Of a stretch of DNA of 64,000 bases, positions 25,974 through 39,136 are shown one piece after another; the first letter of the stretch is position 1, and each line of letters opens with the position of its first letter. The notes under the pieces were generated by a model, which was not told the DNA's origin, searched no databases, and saw only the letters and a list, made by a program, of their open reading frames with translations. Both the position numbers and the translations under genes were made by a program. The stretch is taken from assembly GCF_001423885.1 (NCBI RefSeq), contig NZ_LMPP01000002.1:442575-506574 (forward strand), in the 5' to 3' direction. This DNA comes from Rathayibacter sp. Leaf185. GTDB taxonomy: Bacteria; Actinomycetota; Actinomycetes; Actinomycetales; Microbacteriaceae.

Positions 25974-26023
25974 GGGCCTGCCGGTCGCTACGCGCCTCCG
26001 CTCGGTGCGTCCCGGCCTCCCTC

Positions 26024-26029
26024 TACACT
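26024..26029 (+). promoter_or_regulatory. -10 element TACACT, leaderless start of the glutaredoxin-like gene
   Basis: TACACT ends six bases before ATG 26036. Confidence 0.6.
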
Positions 26030-26035
26030 GACCGG

Positions 26036-26305
26036 ATGGCGGACGTGCAGCTGACTCTCGTGGGGAAGCCCGGCTGCCATCTCTGCGACGACGCCCGCGC
26101 GGTGATCCAGGGGGTCCTCTCCGACCTCGGTGACGACGCCACGGCGCCGGTCGTCATGCTGTCGGAGCTGTCGATCCTCGACGACGCGGAGCTCCACGAG
26201 CAGTACGTCGAGGAGATCCCCGTCCTCCTGATCGACGGGCGCGTCCACACCTACTGGCGCGTCGACCCCGTGCGCCTCCGCCGAGCCCTCCTGGAGCACG
26301 CATGA
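26036..26305 (+). CDS. Glutaredoxin-like protein (DUF836/NrdH-like)
   Basis: An 89-residue thioredoxin-fold protein. GKPGCHLCDDARAVIQGVL holds the CxxC redox pair and EEIPVLLIDGRVHTYWRVDP has the cis-proline of the fold. The DUF836 group consists of short glutaredoxin-like proteins common in Actinobacteria; the physiological electron donor or substrate is not known. The stop codon overlaps the ATG of the next gene by four bases. Confidence 0.87.
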   Translation: MADVQLTLVGKPGCHLCDDARAVIQGVLSDLGDDATAPVVMLSELSILDDAELHEQYVEEIPVLLIDGRVHTYWRVDPVRLRRALLEHA

Positions 26306-26604
26306 CCATCCGCCACGTCGTCGCCTGGAAGCTGAACGCCGACGATCCTGCGCAGCGCTCGGAGCACACGGAGCAGATCTCGGACGCCCTGCGGAGCCTG
26401 CTGCCGATCATCCCCGAGATCGAGTCGATGACGATCGGCAGGAACGCGATGTTCCCGAAGGACAACTTCGACATGGTGCTCGTCGCCGACTACGCCGACG
26501 CCGACGCGCTGAACGCCTACGTCGAGCACCCCGATCACCGACGAGTGGCCGGGTTCATCCGACCCCTGGTGCGCGAGCGGGCCTGCGTCGACTTCGAGGT
26601 CTGA
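26302..26604 (+). CDS. Dabb-family (stress-responsive A/B barrel) protein
   Basis: A 100-residue protein of the dimeric alpha/beta barrel class: it opens IRHVVAWKLNADDP, has a central IPEIESMTIGRNAMF, then DMVLVADYADADALNAYVEHPDHRRVAGFI. Proteins of this fold include stress-responsive plant proteins, fungal cyclases and monooxygenases; no catalytic residue can be singled out. ATG 26302 overlaps the upstream stop codon (ATGA), so it is translated with the glutaredoxin-like gene. Confidence 0.88.
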   Translation: MTIRHVVAWKLNADDPAQRSEHTEQISDALRSLLPIIPEIESMTIGRNAMFPKDNFDMVLVADYADADALNAYVEHPDHRRVAGFIRPLVRERACVDFEV

Positions 26605-26615
26605 GCTCATGGCAT

Positions 26616-26732
26616 GGCCTGCGGCCGTCGCGTCGTTCTGGTGAGGGCTGCAGCTGTCGCGTCGTTCTGGTGAGGGCCTGCGGGCGTCGCGTCGTTTTGG
26701 TGAGGGCCTGCGGGCGTCGCGTCGTCGCTGAC
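26616..26732. repeat. Minisatellite of four about 30-bp units
   Basis: Units start at 26616, 26646, 26675 and 26705; three share the ending GTCGCGTCGTTNTGGTGAG and the fourth diverges after GTCGCGTCGT. Unit 2 is one base shorter, so the array cannot be coding in one frame. It lies between the Dabb gene and the surface protein gene. Confidence 0.88.
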
Positions 26733-26798
26733 GGTGCGGGTGCGGAGCGGCCGTGATCGGAACGTTGTAGAGCGCCCTCGCATGGGGGACCGGAATTC

Positions 26799-26853
26799 CT
26801 TCAACCCGTGGTTGAAGCCGCATAGTCTCTTCACGGGGAGGGCCGCTCCCCGT
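26799..26853 (+). promoter_or_regulatory. Palindrome and leader hairpin upstream of the surface protein gene
   Basis: CTTCAACC-CGT-GGTTGAAG (26799-26817) is a perfect palindrome, next to a possible -10 CATAGT (26821-26826). The predicted transcript begins with ACGGGGAG-N5-CTCCCCGT (26833-26853), an eight-pair hairpin. Operator and structured leader are inferred. Confidence 0.4.
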
Positions 26854-26892
26854 TTCCGGGGTGCACGCCGCCCCGGCGGGGGAGGAACATCC

Positions 26893-28413
26893 ATGTCACG
26901 TCAGCGTCGCCGCAGCGCGGCCTCAGGGTTCGCCGCCGTCGCGGTGCTCGTCGCGACTCTCGCGCTGCCCACCGCCGCGCACGCGACAGAGACCGTGCCG
27001 ACCGACCCTGCGACCTCGGTCGTGACCGAGCCCGAACTGCCCTCGATCCCGGAGGTGCCGGCCGAGCCGGAGATCCCGACGATCCCCGAGGTGCCGACGG
27101 AGCCGACCACCGACCCCGAGCCGGAGGTGCCGGGCGTGCCCGAGGTGCCGGTTCCCGAACCGGAGCCGGAGGTGCCCGGTGTCCCCGAGGTGCCGACCGA
27201 GCCCGAGCAGCCGAGTGAGCCCTCGCAGCCGAACGAGCCGTCCCAGCCGCAGCAGCCGACTCAGCCGCAGCAGCCCAGCCAGCCGCAGCAGCCCGCTCAG
27301 CCGGCGCAGCCCGCTCAGCCGGCGCCCGGATCGTCCTCCGGCGGCAGCTCCGGCGGCAGCGGCGGCGGCTCGAGCGGTGGCGGTTCGAACGGCGGCACCG
27401 CGACGACGGAGGCGGGCTCGGCCGCGCCGCGCTCGTCGGCACCCGGACGCACGCTCCTCTCGACCTCGGCCGCCGATCCGGCTGCCGCTCCCGCTCCCGC
27501 CTCCGAGGGCCAGCCCGCCACCGAGGCGAGCACCCCCGCCGTCTCCGTCTACCTGACCCGCGACGCGGGAGTCGACCCGGGCGCGCTCACCGTCGACCTC
27601 GCCCGGTTCTACGGAGTGGGCGTCGCCTACGCCGGCTTCCAGCGCGAGGAGGTCGCCACGGCCGTGCTCCGCGCGCCGGCGGGCACCGAGACCGCGCTCA
27701 GCGTCGCCGACCGGCAGGACGGCGCGGCCTTCAGCACCGGCTCGGCCACCGTGCCCGCCGTGGCGCTCACGTCGATCGGCAGCTACACCGTGACCACGAC
27801 CGGCGACCGCGGGTCCCGCGCCGAGACGACCTTCGCGCTGATCGCCTCCTCCGGACCCGGCGTCCTCGTCGAGCCCCGCGAGGCGGGCGGCGAGCAGGCG
27901 GAGGCGCCCCGCGGCGCGGTCTGGGGCTTCGGCCCGGTCGAGAGCGTCGCCGTCGCGGCGTACACCACGGCGGGCAAGCGCGCCGATCTCGCGGCCGGCG
28001 ACCTGGCGGTGCGCGTCGATGCGCTCGGCTGGTCCGATCTCGCGCTCGGCGACTCCGTCGTGGAGGACCCGACGGCCGCGCTCTACTGCATCGTCGCCGT
28101 GGGCTCGATCTCTGGCCGCACCGCCGCGGTGACCGTGGCCTACCCCGAGGGCGATTCGGCCGCCGAGGTCCCCGAGGCGTCGCAGGTCTGCGGCATCGCC
28201 ATCACCGCCGCGAAGACCGGGCTCGGCTCGACGGCCGCCGGCAGCACCGAGGGGACCGGCGGTCTCTCGGCGGGAGTCGGCCTCACCATCGGCGCGGGCG
28301 TGCTGGTCGCCGCACTCGTCGCAGGCCTCGTCACCGCCGTGGTGCTCCGCCGCCGCCGTGAGAACGACGACCTCCTCATCGGCGGCCCCCTGCCCCACCC
28401 CACCGAGGAGTAG
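26893..28413 (+). CDS. Secreted, Pro/Glu/Gln-rich, membrane-anchored surface protein
   Basis: A 506-residue protein of unknown function. Residues 1-30 form a signal peptide (basic start, hydrophobic core, then TAAHA). Residues about 33-110 are a Pro-Glu-Val rich stretch with repeats such as PEVPGVPEVP, then Gln-Pro repeats (QPQQPTQPQQPSQPQQP), then Gly-Ser linkers (SSGGSSGGSGGGSSGGG). The folded part is about residues 215-440. A single C-terminal membrane helix (VGLTIGAGVLVAALVAGLV) is followed by RRRRENDD, so it is anchored in the cytoplasmic membrane; there is no LPxTG. The layout suggests a wall-spanning stalk with a distal domain (inference). GGAGGA precedes the ATG. Confidence 0.75.
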   Translation: MSRQRRRSAASGFAAVAVLVATLALPTAAHATETVPTDPATSVVTEPELPSIPEVPAEPEIPTIPEVPTEPTTDPEPEVPGVPEVPVPEPEPEVPGVPEVPTEPEQPSEPSQPNEPSQPQQPTQPQQPSQPQQPAQPAQPAQPAPGSSSGGSSGGSGGGSSGGGSNGGTATTEAGSAAPRSSAPGRTLLSTSAADPAAAPAPASEGQPATEASTPAVSVYLTRDAGVDPGALTVDLARFYGVGVAYAGFQREEVATAVLRAPAGTETALSVADRQDGAAFSTGSATVPAVALTSIGSYTVTTTGDRGSRAETTFALIASSGPGVLVEPREAGGEQAEAPRGAVWGFGPVESVAVAAYTTAGKRADLAAGDLAVRVDALGWSDLALGDSVVEDPTAALYCIVAVGSISGRTAAVTVAYPEGDSAAEVPEASQVCGIAITAAKTGLGSTAAGSTEGTGGLSAGVGLTIGAGVLVAALVAGLVTAVVLRRRRENDDLLIGGPLPHPTEE

Positions 28414-28443
28414 GGCACGCCGCTCGATCGAGCGGGAGCACGC

Positions 28444-28481
28444 GGAACGCCCGCGGGACGATGATGTCCCGCGGGCGTTCC
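28444..28481. terminator. Bidirectional terminator, 16 perfect base pairs
   Basis: GGAACGCCCGCGGGAC, loop GATGAT, GTCCCGCGGGCGTTCC. It separates the convergent surface-protein and beta-galactosidase genes. Confidence 0.9.
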
Positions 28482-28492
28482 GTCGCGGAGCG

Positions 28493-33400
<4,908 letters not shown>

Positions 33401-33404
<4 letters not shown>

Positions 33405-34735
33405 GCCGATGCCTTCCTGATGCTGAGGCCCTTGTTCTCGAAGACCGTGATGATCTGGTTCTCGGCCTCGGCGACCGCGTCGACGAGCGACGTGCCGGAC
33501 GCCTTCTTGCGGAAGCCGTCGCTGAGGATGTTGAACGACTGCTGGGTGACGGGCCACCACGACCAGTCGGGGTTCTGCTCCTTCGAGGCGGGCACCATGA
33601 CGTCCTCGTTGTAGTTCTCGCCGCTGAAGAACTCGCTCGGCTCCTGCCGGGTGGTGCCGATCTCGCCGACGGCGGGCGACCAGCCGATGCCGCTGTTGGC
33701 GATCATCGCGTCGATGCCCTCCTGCGAGGTGGTCATCCAGACGGCGAACTCGAGAGCCTCCTGCGGGTGCTTGCTGCTCGCGAAGACCGCCGCGGTCGAC
33801 CCGCCGAGGAAGCTCGAGCCGAAGCCCGTGTCGCCCCAGGTCGGCATCGGCGCCACCTTCCACTTGCCCGAGCCGCCGCTGACACCCTGGATGAGGGCGT
33901 CGCCCCAGCTGCCGGTGGTGCACGAGGCGATCCCACCGCTCGCGGCCGCCGCGAACCAGGCGGGGGAGTAGGCGCCGTAGCCGGTCTGCACGAGGTCCTG
34001 GTCGATGGCGGTGTCGAAGAACTGCGCGACCTGCGTCGTCGCGTCGTCGGTCATGTCGATGACCCAGCCGTCGTCCTCCGCCTTCAGCCACTGCGCCCCG
34101 GCCTGCGTCGCGAAGGCGGCGAAGACGGAGGCGTCGGCGAGCGGGAAGCAGTCGATGTAGGAGTCGACGCCGCGCAGCTCGGTGGCGACCGCGGCCCACT
34201 CGTCCCAGGTCGCGGGGGCGGCCGCGCCGACCTTGTCGAGGATCTCGGGCTGGTAGAAGAACGCCATGGGGCCGCTGTCCTGCGGGATCCCGTAGACGCC
34301 TCCGGTGTAGCTGACCTGGCCCCAGAGCGTGGGGTCGTACCGGTCGGCGTACTGCTCGGCACCGTAGCGGTTGAGGTCGACGAGTCCGTTGACGAGCATG
34401 AACTCGGGCAGCGAGCGCATCTCGACCTGGCCGATGTCGGGGCCGCCACCGGCGGCGAGGGCCGAGTAGAGCTTCTGGTACCCGCCGGCGTTGCCGCCGG
34501 GGATCCAGACCGCGTCGACCTGCACGTTCGGGTTCGAGGCGTTCCAGACGTCGCAGACCTTCTGCAGATCCTTGAGCCACGCCCAGTACTGCAGGCGGAT
34601 CGGTCCGCTCGCGGCGGGGATCGCCGCCGCGGTGTTGACCGAGACGGTGCCGGGGGTGGCGCAGGCCGTGAGCCCGCCGAGTGCCGCGGTGCCGAGTCCG
34701 GCGGCGATGAGCTGTCTCCGTGTGAACGGTGTCAC
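33401..34735 (-). CDS. Sugar-binding lipoprotein of ABC importer
   Basis: A 444-residue extracellular binding protein. The twin-arginine-like start RRQLIAAGLGTAALGGLTAC ends in a lipobox (LTAC), so it is exported, cleaved at the cysteine and lipid-anchored. The body is a SBP_bac_1 fold: LQYWAWLKDLQKV, VDAVWIPGGNAGGYQKLYSAL, PDIGQVEMRSLPEFM and MPTWGDTGFGSSFLGG. It is the first gene of the four-gene operon. GTG 34735 is preceded by GAGGGA. The operon context with beta-galactosidase suggests a beta-galactoside or galacto-oligosaccharide ligand. Confidence 0.94.
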
Positions 34736-34804
34736 TGTCCCTCACTTCATCGTGGTGGAGTTCCGCGACGCTGCGCCGCGGATGCTTCGGACGCTATCAC
34801 AAAG

Positions 34805-34820
34805 TCGAGTAGCCACTCGA
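34805..34820. promoter_or_regulatory. Palindrome TCGAGT-N4-ACTCGA, candidate TetR operator
   Basis: TCGAGTAGCCACTCGA lies between the divergent ABC/beta-galactosidase operon and the TetR gene, about 70 bp before the operon start, in an A+T-richer stretch fit for a promoter. Confidence 0.5.
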
Positions 34821-34913
34821 AATTCGTTTGGCGACCGCGTCCCGAGGCGTGGAACGCGCGCTACGCTGAGCGGTCCGAGGGGTAGACGGCCTCCCGGGGC
34901 GCGAGGAGCAGCG

Positions 34914-35579
34914 ATGACGGAGGCGGTCCCCACGCGGAGTGCGCGCCGCGGCCCGTACGCCAAGTCGGCCGAGCGGAGGCGCAGCATCATCGCGGCGGCG
35001 CACGCCGTCTTCGCGGCACGCGGCTACGCCCGCGGCTCGCTGCAGGACGTCGCCGACCGGGTCGGCCTCAGCCAGACCAGCCTGCTGCACTACTTCCCGA
35101 CGAAGAACGAGCTGCTGCTCGCCGTGCTCGAGCACCGCGACCTGATCACGGGCGACGGCTCGTCGCCGCCCGACCCCCAGGAAGGGCTCGTCGCGGGGAT
35201 CCTGCGCCAGACCCGCTACAACGAGACCGCGCCCGGAGTGATCGAGCTCTACGCGGTGCTGTGCGGCGAGTCGACGACCGACGAGCATCCGGGGCGCGAG
35301 TTCTTCGCTCGACGCTTCGGGAGGCTCCGCGCCGAGTACACCTCGGAGCTGCTCGCACTGCGCGACGCGGGGCGGCTGCGCGAGGGCGCGGACCCCGAGC
35401 GGGTCGCAGCGTCGATCATCGCTCTGTGGGACGGCATCCAGCTGCAGTGGCTGCTCGACCACGACGCGGTCGACATGGTGGCGTGCCTGGCCGACTACCT
35501 CGACCTGGTGATCCTGCCGGCGCCGCCGCAGGTCCCACCCGGCCGATCCGTCACGAACGGCTCGTCCGACTCGGTGTGA
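34914..35579 (+). CDS. TetR-family transcriptional regulator
   Basis: A 221-residue repressor. RRRSIIAAAHAVFAARGYARG with LQDVADRVGLSQTSLLHYF is the TetR_N DNA-binding domain; the C-terminal ligand domain (LRQTRYNETAPGVIELYAVL, ASIIALWDGIQLQWLLD) matches the BetI/TetR_C_6 type. It is divergent from the sugar operon and probably controls it. GAGGAG precedes ATG 34914. The last twelve codons lie in a dispersed palindromic repeat, so the C-terminus GRSVTNGSSDSV is repeat-derived. Confidence 0.92.
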   Translation: MTEAVPTRSARRGPYAKSAERRRSIIAAAHAVFAARGYARGSLQDVADRVGLSQTSLLHYFPTKNELLLAVLEHRDLITGDGSSPPDPQEGLVAGILRQTRYNETAPGVIELYAVLCGESTTDEHPGREFFARRFGRLRAEYTSELLALRDAGRLREGADPERVAASIIALWDGIQLQWLLDHDAVDMVACLADYLDLVILPAPPQVPPGRSVTNGSSDSV

Positions 35580-35604
35580 GGAGCCGTTCGTGACGGATCG
35601 ATCG
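35545..35604. repeat. 60-bp palindromic element, copy A (doubles as terminator)
   Basis: GATCCGTCACGAACGGCTC (35545-35563) and GAGCCGTTCGTGACGGATC (35581-35599) are perfect 19-bp inverted arms around a 17-base loop. The TetR stop codon lies in the loop. About 49 of the 60 positions match the copy at 42902-42961. It can end transcription of TetR and of the convergent aspS. Confidence 0.9.
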
Positions 35605-35621
35605 TGCCGGCGGCACGGGGA

Positions 35622-36977
35622 TCAGGGCAGGAGGCGCGTCGGACCGCGGAAGAGGTAGGTGACCTCGCGGAGGTTGGCCTGCTGAAGCATCAGCATGATG
35701 ACGCGCGACAGGCCCATGCCGAAGCCGCCGTGCGGCGGCACGCCGTAGCGGAAGAAGTCGAGGTAGAAGCCGAGCTCCTCGGGGTCGAGGCCCTTCTCGC
35801 GCGCCTGCTCGACGAGGACGTCGATGCGGTGCTCGCGCTGGGCGCCGGTCGAGATCTCGACTCCGTTGTAGATGAGGTCGTAGCTGTTGGTGATCGTCCC
35901 GTCGCCCTCGCGGCGCATGTGGTAGAACGGCCGGATGCTCGAGGCGTAGTCGGTCAGGAACACGAAGTCGTGACCGAACTCCTCCTGCACGTACGCCGCG
36001 ATGCGGCGCTCGCCCTCGGGGTCCATGTCGTCGTCGGCGCGCGGCACCTCGTAGCCGCGCTCGGCGACGATGCGCTTGGCCTCGGCGAGCGGGATGCGCG
36101 GGAACGGCGTGGTCGGCACCGTGAGATCGATGTCGAAGAGCGCCTTCACCTCGGCGCCGTGCTTGGCGACGACGGCGGTGAGCCCCGCGACGATGAGCTG
36201 CTCGTGCAGCTCCATGACGTCCTCGTGCGAGTCGATCCACGAGACCTCGGAGTCGACGCTCGTGAACTCGGTCGCGTGCCGCGAGGTGAAGCTCGGGTCG
36301 GCCCGGAACGCGGGCCCGACCTCGAACACCTTGCCGAAGCCCGCGGGCTGCGCCATCTGCTTGAAGAACTGCGGGCTCTGCGCGAGGTAGGCCTTGGTCT
36401 CGAAGTACTCGACCTCGAAGAGCTCGGCGCGCGACTCCGAGGCGCTCGCCATCAGCTTCGGGGTGTGGATCTCGATGAAGTCGTTGTCGACCCAGTAGGT
36501 GCGCAGGGCGTGCTCGAACGTGGTCTGCACGCGGGCGATCAGGTTCTGCTCGGGGCGGCGCAGGTCGAGGAAGCGCCAGTCCATGCGCTTGTCGATGCCG
36601 GAATCGGGGGCGATGGGAGCCTCCGGAATCGACTCGGACACGATCTCGAGCGTCTCGAGCTTGACCTCGATGCCGCCGAGCTTGACGCGCTCGTCGTGCT
36701 TGAGCGCGCCGGTGACCGTGATGAACGAGCCCTGCGCGAGGCCGGAGATGGTCTCGGTGATCGCGAGCCTGGCTGCGGAGGCGTCATCGCCTTCGACCGC
36801 CTCGCGGATCGCGGGGTTCACCAGCTGCACGGCGCCCGACTCGTCGCGGAGGACGACGAACTGCACCTTCTTCTGATCGCGCACGGTCTCGACCCAGCCG
36901 GAGACGCGCACCGGCCCGTCTTCGAGGGCGGCGAGCTTCTTGACGGTGGTTCGGGGGAGGCGGGTCGCGTCGGTCAC
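35622..36977 (-). CDS. aspS: Aspartyl-tRNA synthetase, short archaeal/non-discriminating type
   Basis: A 451-residue class II synthetase. The N-terminal OB domain (VRVSGWVETVRDQKKVQFVVLRD) binds the anticodon; catalytic motifs are FRADPSFTSRHATEFTSVDSE (motif 2 region, split here by meaning) and HGGFGMGLSRVIMLML (motif 3). The protein lacks the GAD insertion domain of the usual about 590-residue bacterial AspRS, and the ending LREVTYLFRGPTRLLP is archaeal-like. Such enzymes often charge both tRNA-Asp and tRNA-Asn, the latter corrected by GatCAB; the residue pair used to tell the two apart is not diagnostic here. TAGACT lies eight bases before GTG 36977, so the mRNA is likely leaderless. Confidence 0.9.
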   Translation of the reverse strand: MTDATRLPRTTVKKLAALEDGPVRVSGWVETVRDQKKVQFVVLRDESGAVQLVNPAIREAVEGDDASAARLAITETISGLAQGSFITVTGALKHDERVKLGGIEVKLETLEIVSESIPEAPIAPDSGIDKRMDWRFLDLRRPEQNLIARVQTTFEHALRTYWVDNDFIEIHTPKLMASASESRAELFEVEYFETKAYLAQSPQFFKQMAQPAGFGKVFEVGPAFRADPSFTSRHATEFTSVDSEVSWIDSHEDVMELHEQLIVAGLTAVVAKHGAEVKALFDIDLTVPTTPFPRIPLAEAKRIVAERGYEVPRADDDMDPEGERRIAAYVQEEFGHDFVFLTDYASSIRPFYHMRREGDGTITNSYDLIYNGVEISTGAQREHRIDVLVEQAREKGLDPEELGFYLDFFRYGVPPHGGFGMGLSRVIMLMLQQANLREVTYLFRGPTRLLP

Positions 36978-36985
36978 GGTAGGGG

Positions 36986-36991
36986 AGTCTA
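36986..36991 (-). promoter_or_regulatory. -10 element TAGACT, leaderless start of aspS
   Basis: TAGACT ends eight bases before GTG 36977 on the minus strand; no ribosome-binding site is present. Confidence 0.5.
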
Positions 36992-37022
36992 CTCGCGAGG
37001 GTTCGCGGAGCGGTCCTCCAGC

Positions 37023-37028
37023 TACCAT
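37023..37028 (+). promoter_or_regulatory. -10 element TACCAT, leaderless start of the SDR gene
   Basis: TACCAT ends six bases before ATG 37035. Confidence 0.55.
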
Positions 37029-37034
37029 CCCCGC

Positions 37035-37799
37035 ATGAGCACCGCACTGATCACCGGAGCGTCCAGCGGCATCGGCGCCGCCTTCGCCCGCGCGTTCGCC
37101 GAGAGGGGGTGGAGCCTCGTGCTGGTCGCCCGCGGCGAGCAGCGGCTCCAGGAGGCGGCGCGCGCCTTCGAGGCGCTCGGCGCTCCCCACGTCGAGGTCC
37201 TCGCGGCCGACCTCAGTGATCGCGAGCACGTCGAGCGGGTGCGCGCTCGGGTGGCCGACCGTGAGAACCCGATCCGGGTCCTCGTCAACAACGCCGGCTT
37301 CGGCATCGACGGCAGCTTCTCCGAGCCCGACATGGAGGCGCAGGACGAGGCGTTCGAGGTGATGGTCCGCTCCGTCGCGGTGCTCTCGGGAGCGGCGGCG
37401 GAGGCGATGACCGCGCGTGGGCAGGGCGCGATCCTCACCGTGTCGAGCGTCGCCGGCTTCGTGCACCTCGGCCCCTACTCGGCGGTGAAGGCCTGGGCGA
37501 CGGCGTTCACGCAGTCGCTGGCCGTCGAGCTGCGCGGCACGGGCGTCCGGGCGGCGGCGCTCTGTCCCGGATGGGTGCGCACCGAGTTCCACGAGCGCGC
37601 GGCGATGGACACCTCCTCCATTCCGGAGGCGCTGTGGCTCGACGCCGATGAGGTGGTCGAGGAGTTCCTCCGCGACGTCGCGCGAGGCAGCGTGGTGTCG
37701 GTGCCGTCGTGGCGGTTCGGGGTGCCGGTCGCGGTCGCGAGGCACCTGCCCGACGCGCTGGTCCGCCGCATCTCGTCGGCGGTCCTCGCGAGGCGCTGA
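37035..37799 (+). CDS. Short-chain dehydrogenase/reductase
   Basis: A 254-residue classical SDR. TGASSGIGAAFARAFAERG is the cofactor-binding loop, NNAG lies near residue 93, the catalytic serine is in LTVSSVAGF and the YxxxK pair in GPYSAVKAWATAF. PGWVRTEFHERA follows the active site. The C-terminal RFGVPVAVARHLPDALVRRI is seen in the YqjQ/DltE-like branch acting on hydrophobic substrates. NADP preference and substrate are not determinable. Confidence 0.92.
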   Translation: MSTALITGASSGIGAAFARAFAERGWSLVLVARGEQRLQEAARAFEALGAPHVEVLAADLSDREHVERVRARVADRENPIRVLVNNAGFGIDGSFSEPDMEAQDEAFEVMVRSVAVLSGAAAEAMTARGQGAILTVSSVAGFVHLGPYSAVKAWATAFTQSLAVELRGTGVRAAALCPGWVRTEFHERAAMDTSSIPEALWLDADEVVEEFLRDVARGSVVSVPSWRFGVPVAVARHLPDALVRRISSAVLARR

Positions 37800-37883
37800 C
37801 CGCGCCACCGGGCGCGTCGCCGACCCTGAGTGCGGCTCCGGCTCAGGCGTCCCTTTCCCGGCGTTCGCCCACGCCGCGTTCCG

Positions 37884-37889
37884 TACACT
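37884..37889 (+). promoter_or_regulatory. -10 element TACACT before the histidine phosphatase gene
   Basis: TACACT ends eight bases before GTG 37898; no ribosome-binding site is seen, so a leaderless start is likely. Confidence 0.5.
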
Positions 37890-37897
37890 TGACGCTC

Positions 37898-38542
37898 GTG
37901 GTTGCCGATCAGATCCATCTCGTGCGGCACGGCGAGGTGTTCAACCCCGACCGGGTCCTCTACGGGCGACTCCCGAACTTCCGGCTCTCCGAGCTCGGCC
38001 ACCGGATGGCCCGCGCGGCGGCCGACGACCTGCTCGAGCGGCGTCGACACGTGACCGCGCTGATCGCCTCCCCGCTGCAGCGCACGCGGGAGTCGGCGCA
38101 GCCGATCTCGCAGGCGTTCGAGCTCGAGGTGGGCATCGACGAGCGGATCATCGAGCCCTCCAACCGCTTCGAGGGCAAGCGCATGGAGGCGCGCGCCTCG
38201 GCGCTGCGGAACCCGCGCAGCTGGCCGTGGCTCCGCAACCCCTTCGAGCCCAGCTGGGGTGAGCCCTACCTCTCGATCTCGGCGCGGATGTACGCCGCGA
38301 TGGAGTCGGCCTGGGAGTCGACCGTCGAGGGTGACGTCGCCCTCGTCAGCCACCAGCTCCCGATCTGGACAGCCCACCGCGCCATCGCCGGCGAGCGGCT
38401 CTTCCACGACCCCCGCAAGCGCCGTTGCGCGCTCTCGAGCATCACCACGTTCGAGCGCAGCGGCGACCGCTTCGTCGAGGTCGGCTACTCCGACCCCGCG
38501 GGCGGGCTCCAGGGTCTCGCGACCGACGTCGGAGCCGTCTGA
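37898..38542 (+). CDS. Histidine phosphatase (phosphoglycerate mutase-like) family protein
   Basis: A 214-residue enzyme. IHLVRHGEVFNPDRVLYGR has the catalytic RHG histidine, IASPLQRTRESAQPI the second arginine and VALVSHQLPIWTAHRA the second histidine. It could act as a phosphatase or mutase on small phosphorylated metabolites. In actinobacteria this gene commonly heads the cytochrome c biogenesis cluster, as it does here: its stop codon overlaps the start of the thioredoxin lipoprotein gene. Confidence 0.93.
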   Translation: MVADQIHLVRHGEVFNPDRVLYGRLPNFRLSELGHRMARAAADDLLERRRHVTALIASPLQRTRESAQPISQAFELEVGIDERIIEPSNRFEGKRMEARASALRNPRSWPWLRNPFEPSWGEPYLSISARMYAAMESAWESTVEGDVALVSHQLPIWTAHRAIAGERLFHDPRKRRCALSSITTFERSGDRFVEVGYSDPAGGLQGLATDVGAV

Positions 38543-39132
38543 TGGCGCGGCTCCGCGCGGCGGCAGTGCTGGCTCTCGCGGCCGCTCTCGTGCTCTCGGG
38601 CTGCACCGAGGACAAGCTCGCGACGCAGTACCGAGTCGGCGACAACAAGGGCTACATCTCCGGAGACGGGACCGTCACCGAGATCGCCTCGGCCGATCGC
38701 GACGAGCCGATCGTCTTCTCCGGGACCGACGAGAACGGCGAGAGCATCGACTCCGCCGACCTCGCCGGCCGCGTCGTGGTCGTCAACTTCTGGTATGCCA
38801 GCTGCGCCCCGTGCCGTGCCGAGGCGGCGGACCTCGAGTCGGTGAACACGGAGTTCGCCGGCCAGGACGTCTCGTTCGTCGGCGTCAACGTGCGCGACCA
38901 GGCGCCGACCGCGGCCGCCTTCGCCGAGACCTACGAGCTCACCTACCCCTCGATCGTCGACGTCGACGGATCCACCCAGCTCGCCTTCTCGGGCAAGGTG
39001 CCGCCGAACGCGGTTCCGACCACCCTCGTCCTCGACAAGGAGGGGCGCGTCGCCTCGCGCATCCTCGGCCAGATCCAGGAGGCGTCGATCCTCTCGACGC
39101 TCGTGGGCGACACGCTCGCGGAACCGGAGTAG
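38542..39132 (+). CDS. resA: ResA/CcsX-like thioredoxin lipoprotein
   Basis: A 196-residue extracytoplasmic thiol reductase. Signal sequence with lipobox LVLSGC (Cys21 lipidated), then a thioredoxin fold with NFWYASCAPCRAEAADLES (Cys88/Cys91) and the cis-proline in NAVPTTLVLDKEG. It keeps apocytochrome c haem-binding cysteines reduced, taking electrons from CcdA encoded next door. ATG 38542 overlaps the stop of the phosphatase gene (TGATG). Confidence 0.94.
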   Translation: MARLRAAAVLALAAALVLSGCTEDKLATQYRVGDNKGYISGDGTVTEIASADRDEPIVFSGTDENGESIDSADLAGRVVVVNFWYASCAPCRAEAADLESVNTEFAGQDVSFVGVNVRDQAPTAAAFAETYELTYPSIVDVDGSTQLAFSGKVPPNAVPTTLVLDKEGRVASRILGQIQEASILSTLVGDTLAEPE

Positions 39133-39136
39133 CCGC

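Noticed and set aside
26250-26900. Repetitive peptide encoded opposite the 30-bp minisatellite
   Set aside because: Units of 29 and 30 bp break the period in protein terms and there is no start or domain; the array is non-coding.
27040-27320. Apparent internal DNA repeats in the Pro/Glu/Gln-rich stretch
   Set aside because: Explained by low-complexity protein repeats within a real coding frame; not a separate DNA element.
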